A stretch of 9,259 nucleotides of DNA, taken from positions 1 to 9,259 of the forward strand of contig JAOZOT010000124.1 in NCBI GenBank assembly GCA_029933115.1, read 5' to 3'. The translations under genes were made by a program, and so were the position numbers. Below are positions 1-4,973 of this stretch, one piece after another. The stretch comes from Anaerolineae bacterium. Its GTDB lineage: Bacteria; Chloroflexota; Anaerolineae; E26-bin7. Position 1 is the first letter of the stretch. Each line of letters starts with the position of its first letter. The notes below the pieces were generated by a model. The model was not told the DNA's origin. It ran no database searches and saw only the letters and a list, made by a program, of their open reading frames with translations.

Positions 1-6
1 GCAGCC

Positions 7-40
7 TGCCCAACCACGATTGAGCGCAGAGCTACCCCTA
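7..40. repeat. Interspersed repeat module, copy A
   Basis: This stretch matches 4009-4042 at 26 of 34 positions without gaps. The shared cores are CCACGATT and GCTAC. It lies in a gene-free region at the window edge, so its left boundary may be outside the window. In the other copy the same module sits directly beside a perfect hairpin, so this is probably part of a composite interspersed element. No coding function is visible. Confidence 0.55.
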
Positions 41-132
41 CAGGTTGCAATTGAAATACTTTTGAGCCCAAAAAGGTTCAAACCTGCGGGAGGGCGAGTA
101 GTACCGACCTGGAGTCTGGCGAATTTTGAATA

Positions 133-179
133 CCACCATATCTTGCAAAGAAGCTGCATATAACCCCAAGATGTAGTGG
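133..179. repeat. Imperfect inverted repeat
   Basis: The arms 133-145 and 167-179 pair at 11 of 13 positions, with a 21-nt loop. The right arm runs into the three-way-junction element that starts at 179. Apart from these hairpins, I see nothing recognisable in 41-178. Positions 83-95 (CCTGCGGGAGGGC) resemble one arm of the hairpin found at 1143-1176 and 9146-9179 and may be a decayed fragment. Confidence 0.4.
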
Positions 180-237
180 TTCGTAGTGGCGACTTCAGTC
201 GCTTTTCACTATTCTGAACGGCTAAAGCCGTCACTAC
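179..237. repeat. Palindromic three-way-junction element
   Basis: A perfect 6-bp outer stem (GTAGTG 183-188 with CACTAC 232-237) encloses two perfect palindromic hairpins, GCGACTTCAGTCGC (189-202) and ACGGCTAAAGCCGT (218-231). The first 20 bases match the 93-bp tandem repeat at 5773-5792 at 17 positions (GTTCGTAGTG, then ACTTCAG), so the two belong to one repeat family. Palindromes of this style occur as dispersed intergenic repeats in many bacteria; function is unknown. Confidence 0.65.
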
Positions 238-266
238 AAGCGAAAACGCCAGTGTCCAGTACCGAC

Positions 267-325
267 GTAAAATAAAAGAGCCAGCTTTCATCGCGTCTGG
301 TGGTAGGTCTGGAAAACTGGCTCTT
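267..325 (-). terminator. Rho-independent terminator, minus strand
   Basis: Read on the minus strand, AAGAGCCAG (325-317) pairs perfectly with CTGGCTCTT (284-276). Beyond one mismatch four more pairs form, closing a 22-nt loop. The stem is followed at once by TTATTTTA. This is the hairpin plus T-tract layout of an intrinsic terminator. It lies 255 bases beyond the stop of the minus-strand coiled-coil gene and no other minus-strand gene intervenes, so it is the likely end of that transcript. Confidence 0.6.
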
Positions 326-580
326 GACTGGGCGAACTAGATTTCGTGGCAGCCCCAAATAGCCTATCCAGACCTGTAGTCTGGGGCTGGGCTGCTTGGG
401 CTGACAAGACTGATTGAGCCCACCGAAACCAGGCAGCTTCTACCGCTGCCACGCCCTCTGTGGCGCGACAGTGGCGCTACTGTGGCACGAACGTAAACAT
501 GAAATTGACCTTCTGCTTTTTTATCCGCCGGCTTCGAGTTCATCTCAGACACCTGGACAAGCTTGCGAAGGTTTTTGCCC
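326..580. other. Non-coding gap with hairpin and 11-bp tandem repeat
   Basis: No convincing gene is present. It would be the 3' untranslated region of the coiled-coil gene. CCAGAC (368-373) and GTCTGG (379-384) form a perfect 6-bp hairpin. Three 11-bp units that begin GTGGCGC, GTGGCGC and GTGGCAC follow one another at 460-470, 471-481 and 482-492. The open frames here (364-552 minus, 414-629 plus) resemble no family I know and have low-complexity Ser/Arg/Pro content typical of chance frames. Confidence 0.45.
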
Positions 581-976
581 TCACGTGATCAAACCCAATA
601 CACGCGCTAGAAACTCCAGCGCGTTCTGATTCAGAAACACGATGGTAAAGAAGAGAACGGTGAACATGAGCATGAATCTGCGGTCCAGCTCAACCTTAAC
701 CGTCTGTATCTCCTGCCTGACCGTCTGTATCTCCTGCCTGACCGTCTGTATCTCACCGGCAAGCTTTGCTTCCACCCTTGCCAGGTCAGACTTGGTAGCC
801 ATCTCCCCGGTGAGTTCGTCTCTTATCTCGAGTTTCTTCTCTATGGCGACAGCCTTGGCCCTTTGCTCGATCACTTCAAGGGCGGCTTCAATCGCCTTGG
901 TGACCTCTTTGGCCTCTTCCCGGCCAATCTTGGTTTCCAGCAGTTCGAATACCTCAATGGGGATCGCAGTTGCCAT
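581..976 (-). CDS. Small coiled-coil membrane protein, DUF1640-like
   Basis: The predicted protein has 131 residues. Residues 8-55 are Glu/Lys/Ala-rich helix, an MATKSDLARVEAKL segment at 59-72 is typical of DUF1640/CCDC90-like coiled-coil proteins, and residues 75-95 are three heptads beginning EIQTV. A single hydrophobic helix follows at about 101-115 (MLMFTVLFFTIVFL), then a short tail. This suggests a C-terminally anchored protein whose coiled coil projects into the cytoplasm and oligomerises. Molecular function is unknown for such bacterial proteins. I chose the ATG at 976 because AGGAAG lies 5 nt upstream; the frame stays open to 1072, but that extension has no ribosome site and lies in the structured leader. 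The gene stands alone, with its own promoter (1279-1307) and terminator (267-325). The family name is by resemblance; existence of the gene is more certain. Confidence 0.72.
   Translation of the reverse strand: MATAIPIEVFELLETKIGREEAKEVTKAIEAALEVIEQRAKAVAIEKKLEIRDELTGEMATKSDLARVEAKLAGEIQTVRQEIQTVRQEIQTVKVELDRRFMLMFTVLFFTIVFLNQNALEFLARVLGLIT
699..754 (-). repeat. 21-bp tandem repeat encoding coiled-coil heptads
   Basis: Two exact 21-bp units (699-719 and 720-740) are followed by 14 bases of a third (741-754). On the minus strand each unit encodes the heptad EIQTVRQ, so gain or loss of a unit changes the coiled coil by exactly one heptad without shifting frame. The lack of any silent change between units points to recent duplication or slippage. 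Confidence 0.9.
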
Positions 977-981
977 TATCA

Positions 982-987
982 CTTCCT
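982..987 (-). promoter_or_regulatory. Ribosome binding site of the coiled-coil gene
   Basis: On the minus strand AGGAAG ends 5 nt before the ATG at 976. It decides between this start and the longer open frame that would begin at 1072. Confidence 0.7.
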
Positions 988-1017
988 TTGACCAAACCAA
1001 ATCCGACAGCTTGTCAG

Positions 1018-1212
1018 GGGTATATCCCAGAACTGTCGGTAACTTTGAGCCAGGCGACCCTAATAAGGGCATCTTGAGACTGTTTGTCTGCTCTTATGTC
1101 TACTTCCGGTGCTTTGGGACATACCCCACTGCGTAGGCAGTGACCCTCCCGCAGGGTTCGCCACCTGCAGGAGGGTGGTATGTCTACTCTCTGCCGCTTT
1201 TGGGATATACCC
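1018..1212. repeat. 12-bp perfect inverted repeat flanking a 171-bp core
   Basis: GGGTATATCCCA (1018-1029) and TGGGATATACCC (1201-1212) are exact reverse complements. A near copy, GGGACATACCC (1116-1126), lies between them. The segments beginning TATGTCTACT at 1095 and 1179 are imperfect direct repeats 84 bp apart. This looks like a small non-autonomous inverted-repeat element or a folded leader. I see no clear target-site duplication. Confidence 0.5.
1118..1184 (-). repeat. Compact three-way junction element
   Basis: GACATACC (1118-1125) pairs with GGTATGTC (1177-1184) over 8 bp. Inside, with only one unpaired base between them, sit a perfect hairpin CACTGC-GTAG-GCAGTG (1127-1142) and a 12-bp hairpin (1143-1154 with 1165-1176). 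The 12-bp stem has one imperfect pair: C-A if the plus strand is transcribed, a U-G wobble if the minus strand is. The minus strand is the one the nearby promoter would transcribe. The 1141-1180 part recurs at 9144-9183. Confidence 0.6.
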
Positions 1213-1278
1213 GCTTACCAATGGGTGCTTTTCGTGGCGAGGCGCAGAAACCCGGTCTCTATCCAAAAAGTTGATTTC

Positions 1279-1307
1279 AGTATACCACAACTTCGGACAG
1301 GTGTCAA
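1279..1307 (-). promoter_or_regulatory. Sigma-70-type promoter, minus strand
   Basis: On the minus strand TTGACA (1307-1302) is followed by a 17-nt spacer and TATACT (1284-1279), very close to consensus. Transcription would start near 1272 and run towards the coiled-coil gene. The next minus-strand gene start is at 976, with no competing gene between. The -35 box lies about 60 bp from that of the divergent promoter at 1369-1397. Confidence 0.6.
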
Positions 1308-1368
1308 CGGACGGGCAGGTTGAACTTTACCCCATCGCAGAGGACGTGGGTTTATGAGCAGGGATAGC

Positions 1369-1397
1369 TTGAAATCCCCTCTGGGCCATGTTATAAT
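1369..1397 (+). promoter_or_regulatory. Sigma-70-type promoter of the MttB-family gene
   Basis: TTGAAA (1369-1374), a 17-nt spacer and TATAAT (1392-1397) put the likely start of transcription near 1404, about 25 nt before the ATG at 1429. The leader is therefore short and holds little besides the ribosome site AAGGAG (1416-1421). Confidence 0.75.
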
Positions 1398-1428
1398 AGG
1401 TGCAAAATGATGGTCAAGGAGCAGAGAA

Positions 1429-2901
1429 ATGAGAGTCAATTACCAAGTCAACGCCACTCCCTTGTTTCGCGTCCTCTCTGATGATCAGATTGAGGAGATC
1501 TACCTCGCTGCTTTAGAGGTGCTGGCCCGCACTGGGACCAGAGTCTACGAGGAAGAAGCTCTGGCATTGCTGCGAGAGGGCGGAGCTATCATCAGCGACA
1601 CCAATCTGGCCCGCATCCCTTCTTTCATGGTCAAAGCTGCTCTGGATGCCACGCCAGAACGAATTACTCTGACCGGGCGCGATGGCCAGAAAAAAGTCAT
1701 CTTGGAGAAGGATCACATATACTTCGGCACCGGCTCCGACTGTCCCTTCGTAGCCGATCCCCACACCGGTGAGCGGCGGCGGTTCACCTACCAGGACGTT
1801 TACAACGCGGCCAAAATCACCGACGCCCTGCCTAATATTGACTTCCACATGTCCGTGGGCCTGACTTCCGACGTGCCCATCGGCACCTACGACCGCCACC
1901 AGTTTCTGGCTATGGTCAGTGGCACCACCAAGCCTCTGGTCATCACTGCCGTAGACCGCGAGGGACTGGCCGATCAGTATCAGATGGCCTGCACTATCCT
2001 GGGCGGGGAGGCAGAATGGCGGAAGAACCCCCTCTTTATAGTCTACATCGAGCCTAGCTCACCTCTCAACAATTCAGAAACCGCAGTACAAAAAGTGCTT
2101 TACGCCGCCGAGAAGGGCATTCCGGCTATCTACACCCCCTGTGTCATTGGCGGAGCTACGGCGCCGGGCACACTAGCCGGGATACTGGTGCAGGGCCTGG
2201 CTGAATGTCTGGTCGGTGTCGTCATCGCCCAACTCAAGAGGAAGGGCACCCCTATCATCATCGGCGGGGTAGCTTCTATCATGGATATGGCCTCCACCAT
2301 CCTCTGTTACGGCGCGCCAGAGTTGCACCTGCTCAGCGCTGCCTATGCCGACATCGCCAAGTGGTTGAGGATACCGGTCTTTTCCACGGCCGGTTGCAGC
2401 GACGCCAAAGTTCTGGATCAGCAGGCAGCCATCGAATCAGCTATCTCCATCACCATAGCCGCCTTATCTGGAGCCAACCTGATCCACGATGTGGGTTATC
2501 TGGAATCGGGGCTCAGGGGCTGTTACGACATGATGGTCATGTCCGACGAGGTCATCAGCATGGTCAAACGTCTCATGAGAGGCATCTTGGTGGACGAAGA
2601 ACATCTGGCTGTGGATGTCATCAACCGCATCGGCCCCGGCGGTCATTACCTGGCCGACGAGCACACCTACAAGCACTTCAGGAGCGAGTTCTGGTTCCCT
2701 CAGCTCATAGATCGCTTGCGTTGGGACGAATGGCAACAGGCAGGCTCCAAAACCATGGCTCAGCGGGTGCGGGAGAAAGTGATGGACTTGCTGGAGAACT
2801 ATGAGCCCGAGCCCCTGCCCGACAATGTGTTAAAAGAAGTGAAAGAGATTATCGCTGAGGCGGATGAGAGACATGGGCATGAAGAGGTCAGCCTGCTGTA
2901 G
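1429..2901 (+). CDS. MttB-family corrinoid methyltransferase, non-pyrrolysine
   Basis: The 490-residue protein matches the trimethylamine methyltransferase (MttB) superfamily in length and pattern. It has an N-terminal helical region (about 1-60), a GTGSDCP segment (100-106), a TAGCSDAKVLD segment (320-330) and SGANLIHDVGYLESG (347-361) in the C-terminal half of the barrel. Family members move a methyl group from a quaternary or tertiary amine to the cobalt of a partner corrinoid protein. True trimethylamine enzymes carry pyrrolysine at an in-frame UAG. Here no internal UAG occurs, so this belongs with the non-pyrrolysine members, whose characterised examples use betaines or carnitine. The substrate cannot be told. 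No corrinoid protein, activator or transporter is next to it. The start is supported by AAGGAG 7 nt upstream and a strong promoter. The stop is itself UAG, but the next in-frame stop is four codons on. Confidence 0.9.
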   Translation: MRVNYQVNATPLFRVLSDDQIEEIYLAALEVLARTGTRVYEEEALALLREGGAIISDTNLARIPSFMVKAALDATPERITLTGRDGQKKVILEKDHIYFGTGSDCPFVADPHTGERRRFTYQDVYNAAKITDALPNIDFHMSVGLTSDVPIGTYDRHQFLAMVSGTTKPLVITAVDREGLADQYQMACTILGGEAEWRKNPLFIVYIEPSSPLNNSETAVQKVLYAAEKGIPAIYTPCVIGGATAPGTLAGILVQGLAECLVGVVIAQLKRKGTPIIIGGVASIMDMASTILCYGAPELHLLSAAYADIAKWLRIPVFSTAGCSDAKVLDQQAAIESAISITIAALSGANLIHDVGYLESGLRGCYDMMVMSDEVISMVKRLMRGILVDEEHLAVDVINRIGPGGHYLADEHTYKHFRSEFWFPQLIDRLRWDEWQQAGSKTMAQRVREKVMDLLENYEPEPLPDNVLKEVKEIIAEADERHGHEEVSLL

Positions 2902-2905
2902 GGAT

Positions 2906-2935
2906 TTGACAGTTGACAGCAAAACAGGGTATAAT
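2906..2935 (+). promoter_or_regulatory. Strong sigma-70-type promoter of rpmH
   Basis: TTGACA (2906-2911), an 18-nt spacer and TATAAT (2930-2935) both match consensus fully. The -35 box is duplicated: TTGACAG occurs twice in a row (2906-2919), but only the first copy is well spaced from the -10 box. The -35 begins 4 nt after the methyltransferase stop, so rpmH and the genes behind it have their own start point. Transcription should begin near 2942, about 30 nt before the GTG. Confidence 0.85.
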
Positions 2936-2972
2936 AACTTGTCATACTATAAACTGACGAGGAGAGAGCACA

Positions 2973-3110
2973 GTGCCAAAACGAACTTATCAGCCTAAGA
3001 AAAGGCGCCGCAGCAGAGTGCATGGCTTTCGGGCCCGTATGCGCACTAAAGGCGGGCGAAGGGTGCTCAAAGCCCGCCGCCTTAAGGGCCGCAAGAGGTT
3101 GACAGTTTAG
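2973..3110 (+). CDS. rpmH: Ribosomal protein L34 (bL34)
   Basis: The 45-residue, strongly basic protein begins MPKRTYQPKKRRRSRVHGF and contains RMRTKGGRRVL (22-32), the signature of L34, a small protein of the large ribosomal subunit that binds 23S rRNA. Its length is normal for the family. The start is GTG, supported by GAGGAG (2959-2964) 8 nt upstream. It is the first gene behind the consensus promoter at 2906-2935 and precedes rnpA, the usual order in bacteria. In many genomes dnaA lies just upstream of rpmH; here an MttB-family gene does. Confidence 0.97.
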   Translation: MPKRTYQPKKRRRSRVHGFRARMRTKGGRRVLKARRLKGRKRLTV

Positions 3111-3192
3111 CTCATGATGGAGGTATTGCTGGCCATAGTGTACAGGAGTCAACGTCGTAAGGTGCGACGCACCTGAGCGGCCATAGGCTGCA
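3111..3192 (+). other. rpmH-rnpA spacer with short dyad
   Basis: The 82-bp spacer holds the palindrome AGGTGCGACGCACCT (3160-3174), which could form only a small hairpin and has no T-tract, so I do not call it a terminator. A 20-codon frame (3114-3176) has no ribosome site. Confidence 0.35.
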
Positions 3193-3534
3193 ATGAAAAA
3201 GCGGTTCCGTCTCAGAAAGAACTCGGATTTCCAAAGGGTGCGTAAAGAAGGCCGTAGCTGGGCTCATCCACTTTTGGTCCTCTGCGCTTTGCGCAACGAC
3301 CTTGGGTACAGCCGCTTTGGTTTTTCAGTGAGCAAACGGGTGGGGGGGGCAGTGGTTCGTAACCGCGCCAGACGTCTCATGCGGGAAGCAACCAGACTCC
3401 GACAGGCAATGATAGCAGACGGCTGGGACATAGTCATCATCGCTCGCCAGCCTATACGAGAAGCAAACTTTCACCAGATAGATCGCGCCCTTGAACAGCT
3501 CTTGAGACGTGCCGGCCTGCTGAAAGCAGCCTAG
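3193..3534 (+). CDS. rnpA: Ribonuclease P protein component
   Basis: The 113-residue basic protein shows the RnpA layout: an N-terminal LRKNSDFQRVRKEG segment (7-20), a central strand ending GFSVSKRVGGAVVRNRARRLMREA (43-66) with the RNR motif at 56-58, and a C-terminal WDIVIIARQP strand. It binds the catalytic RNA of RNase P and helps it remove 5' leaders from pre-tRNA. The ATG is the only possible start, because an in-frame stop lies 3 codons upstream. The ribosome site is poor (at best AGG at 3185-3187), so translation may depend on the upstream rpmH message. Length and position after rpmH are typical. Confidence 0.96.
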   Translation: MKKRFRLRKNSDFQRVRKEGRSWAHPLLVLCALRNDLGYSRFGFSVSKRVGGAVVRNRARRLMREATRLRQAMIADGWDIVIIARQPIREANFHQIDRALEQLLRRAGLLKAA

Positions 3535-3648
3535 AACCTTTCCCCAAAATCGCCCAGGACAGATGACAGGCCACCGTTGGATTGTCATCCGGCGGAAGCC
3601 CCAGGACTCTTCGGCTGAGCCCATCAGAAGATAGAGTCAGATTTTGCG
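3535..3648 (+). other. rnpA-yidD spacer with inverted repeat
   Basis: The 114-bp spacer contains GATGACA (3562-3568) and TGTCATC (3583-3589), exact reverse complements around a 14-nt loop. There is no T-tract. These two genes usually abut or overlap, so this spacer is wide. Confidence 0.35.
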
Positions 3649-3858
3649 ATGAAGACGGTCGTCTTAAGTTGTATCAAACTGTATCAGAGATTTCTCTCGC
3701 CTCTACTGCCCCCTAGTTGCCGGTTTATCCCCTCCTGTTCCCATTACACCTACGAGGCCATTGAGAAGTACGGCCTCCTCAAAGGGGGATGGCTGGGCAT
3801 CAAACGCATCAGCCGCTGCCATCCCTTCAACGCAGGGGGATACGATCCCGTACCATAA
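3649..3858 (+). CDS. yidD: Membrane protein insertion efficiency factor YidD
   Basis: The 69-residue protein has the full YidD pattern: an N-terminal amphipathic helix (KLYQRFLSPLLP, 10-21), SCRFIPSCSHYTYEA (23-37) with Cys24 and Cys30, and KRISRCHPFNAGGYDPVP (52-69) with Cys57. YidD is a small inner-face membrane-associated protein that helps insertion of membrane proteins together with YidC. It lies between rnpA and yidC, its usual place. No clear Shine-Dalgarno sequence precedes the ATG. Length is at the short end of the family because it stops straight after the conserved DPVP. Confidence 0.95.
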   Translation: MKTVVLSCIKLYQRFLSPLLPPSCRFIPSCSHYTYEAIEKYGLLKGGWLGIKRISRCHPFNAGGYDPVP

Positions 3859-3895
3859 TCTGGACACCGGCGTTCTTGTTCGTTAGGTTTTCAAA

Positions 3896-3910
3896 TGGGA
3901 CATAGTCCCA
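3896..3910. repeat. Perfect hairpin TGGGAC-ATA-GTCCCA
   Basis: Two 6-base arms pair perfectly around a 3-base loop. It is the first of four hairpins in the 254-bp yidD-yidC gap, where I see no gene. Confidence 0.5.
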
Positions 3911-3934
3911 CAAAGGAAGGAGAAAATAGGGTGT

Positions 3935-3979
3935 TTTTGGGCAGCGGCTTCGCCGCCGCCCCCAAAACCATAAATTTTT
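3935..3979 (+). terminator. Possible terminator after yidD
   Basis: TTTTGGG (3935-3941) pairs with CCCAAAA (3961-3967) and inside it AGCGGC can pair with GCCGC(C), giving a long GC-rich hairpin with a TTC loop. A run of five T (3975-3979) follows, but 7 nt away, which is weak for an intrinsic terminator. It could attenuate transcription between yidD and yidC. It may instead be one more palindrome of the repeat-rich gap. Confidence 0.4.
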
Positions 3980-3996
3980 CCTTTTCCTGCGCTTGC

Positions 3997-4067
3997 GGTG
4001 GGGCAACATGCCCCACCACGATTAAATGCAGGGCTACTACGAACCCAGAGCCCGGTGATAAATCACC
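3997..4067. repeat. Composite interspersed repeat upstream of yidC
   Basis: A perfect 9-bp hairpin, GGTGGGGCA-ACA-TGCCCCACC (3997-4017), runs into the module shared with 7-40 (4009-4042). Then comes CTACGAACCC, an echo of the 93-bp repeat, and the perfect hairpin GGTGATAAATCACC (4054-4067). That last hairpin corresponds to GGCGATAAATCGCC in the 93-bp repeat (5897-5910), with both members of one base pair changed, T-A against C-G. Confidence 0.6.
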
Positions 4068-4096
4068 AGGCGGCGTCTTGTGGCTATACGCCAGTT

Positions 4097-4103
4097 AGGA
4101 GGT
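4097..4103 (+). promoter_or_regulatory. Ribosome binding site of yidC
   Basis: AGGAGGT lies 9 nt before the ATG at 4113. It sets the start there rather than at the ATG at 4080, which would add 11 non-conserved residues. Confidence 0.8.
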
Positions 4104-4112
4104 AGTTATTTA

Positions 4113-4973
4113 ATGTGGAATGCCTTGGTGGTCACACCCCTGACCCAGGGGTTGATCTTTCTCAACGACTTGATACAAGGGATGGGTGCTCCCTACAGTT
4201 GGGGTTTTGCCATCATCCTCTTCACCCTGATCGTGAAAATAGTGACACTGCCGCTGAACCTGCAACAGGCCCGGTCCATTAAAGCCACTCAGGAACTCCA
4301 GCCCAAACTCCAGGAGTTACAAAAAAAGTACGCCAAAGACAAAGAGAAACTGGCCCAGGCTCAGATGGAGCTTTACCGGGAGCACGGCGTGAACCCTTTG
4401 GGAGGCTGTCTGCCAATGCTGATTCAGCTTCCCATCTTGTTTGGACTGTATCAAGCCCTCTACAAATTGGCCTCCACAGGAGAAATTGTGGGTCAACGCT
4501 TTCTGTGGATCCCCGACTTGGCCTTTCCCACCCGCGAAGTGGGGATAAAGTGGATCTGGTCTCCACCGCCTGAATTGAAGGGAGGCTGGCTAGACGTGGC
4601 ACTCTACCTAATATTGCCGGTCTTGACCGTCGCCACCCAAATTGTCATGCAGAAAATGACGACTCCGCCCACTGCCGGCCGGGACCCACAGCAAGCGGCC
4701 ATGCAGCAGACCATGCTCATCATGCCTTTCTTTTTCGGCTTCATCACCCTTCAGGTGCCCTCGGGGCTCACCCTGTATTGGGTCACCTCAAACATCTTCA
4801 GCTTGATCCAACAATACTTCATCACCGGTTGGGGAAGCCTCTTGCCCCATAAAGAAGATACGGGGAAGCCCCCAAAGGTGAAAAAAGAGGCCAGGATCAG
4901 CGGCGTGGAAGGGGCAACAGCTCAGAAAGGGAAAAAAGATGGAAAAGGAAAAAGAAGGAAAAAGAAGCGTTGA
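4113..4973 (+). CDS. yidC: Membrane protein insertase YidC/Oxa1/Alb3
   Basis: The 286-residue protein is the short YidC type without a large extracytoplasmic domain. Hydrophobic segments lie at about 4-21, 28-48, 99-120, 159-180 and 200-237; the last is long enough for two passes. Between the second and third is the charged cytoplasmic hairpin (about 55-92). FTLIVKIVTLPL (37-48) is the groove-lining segment, with Lys42 where many bacterial YidC proteins have Arg and where chloroplast Alb3-like proteins have Lys. The tail (about 250-286) is very basic and should bind ribosomes. YidC inserts and folds inner-membrane proteins, alone or with SecYEG. The last 35 bp overlap the start of jag. The start follows the AGGAGGT site at 4097. 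No lipoprotein signal is seen. Confidence 0.96.
   Translation: MWNALVVTPLTQGLIFLNDLIQGMGAPYSWGFAIILFTLIVKIVTLPLNLQQARSIKATQELQPKLQELQKKYAKDKEKLAQAQMELYREHGVNPLGGCLPMLIQLPILFGLYQALYKLASTGEIVGQRFLWIPDLAFPTREVGIKWIWSPPPELKGGWLDVALYLILPVLTVATQIVMQKMTTPPTAGRDPQQAAMQQTMLIMPFFFGFITLQVPSGLTLYWVTSNIFSLIQQYFITGWGSLLPHKEDTGKPPKVKKEARISGVEGATAQKGKKDGKGKRRKKKR

Larger units (their letters stand above)
988..1272 (-). other. Structured 5' leader of the coiled-coil gene
   Basis: If transcription starts from the minus-strand promoter at 1279-1307, the message carries about 295 nt before the ATG. This leader contains a perfect 12-bp inverted repeat, a compact three-way junction, and a hairpin near the ribosome site (CCGACAG 1003-1009 with CTGTCGG 1033-1039). 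TATGTC (minus strand, 1123-1118) can pair with GACATA on either side, at 1184-1179 or at 1100-1095, so two exclusive folds are possible. I recognise no known riboswitch class. It may be a regulatory leader or an inserted palindromic repeat. Confidence 0.4.

Noticed and set aside
75..84. tRNA T-loop-like GGTTCAAACC
   Set aside because: No acceptor stem, D arm or anticodon arm can be built around it.
577..592. parS-like site around TCACGTGA (581-588)
   Set aside because: Only the central bases fit the TGTTTCACGTGAAACA consensus (9 of 16), and it overlaps the stop codon of the coiled-coil gene.
364..629. Overlapping frames on both strands (364-552 minus, 414-629 plus)
   Set aside because: Both have low-complexity composition, no ribosome site and no family resemblance.
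642..1136. Plus-strand frame of 164 codons
   Set aside because: It is antisense to the coiled-coil gene; its Ser/Ile-rich repeats mirror the 21-bp repeat, and it runs into the structured leader.
2899..2916. UAG of the MttB-family gene read as pyrrolysine
   Set aside because: A TGA follows only four codons later, and the protein is already full length at the UAG. In true MttB the UAG is internal.
3114..3176. 20-codon frame between rpmH and rnpA
   Set aside because: It has no Shine-Dalgarno sequence and no recognisable product.
3895..4098. Plus-strand frame of 67 codons in the yidD-yidC gap
   Set aside because: It runs through several palindromes, has no ribosome site and overlaps the yidC ribosome site.
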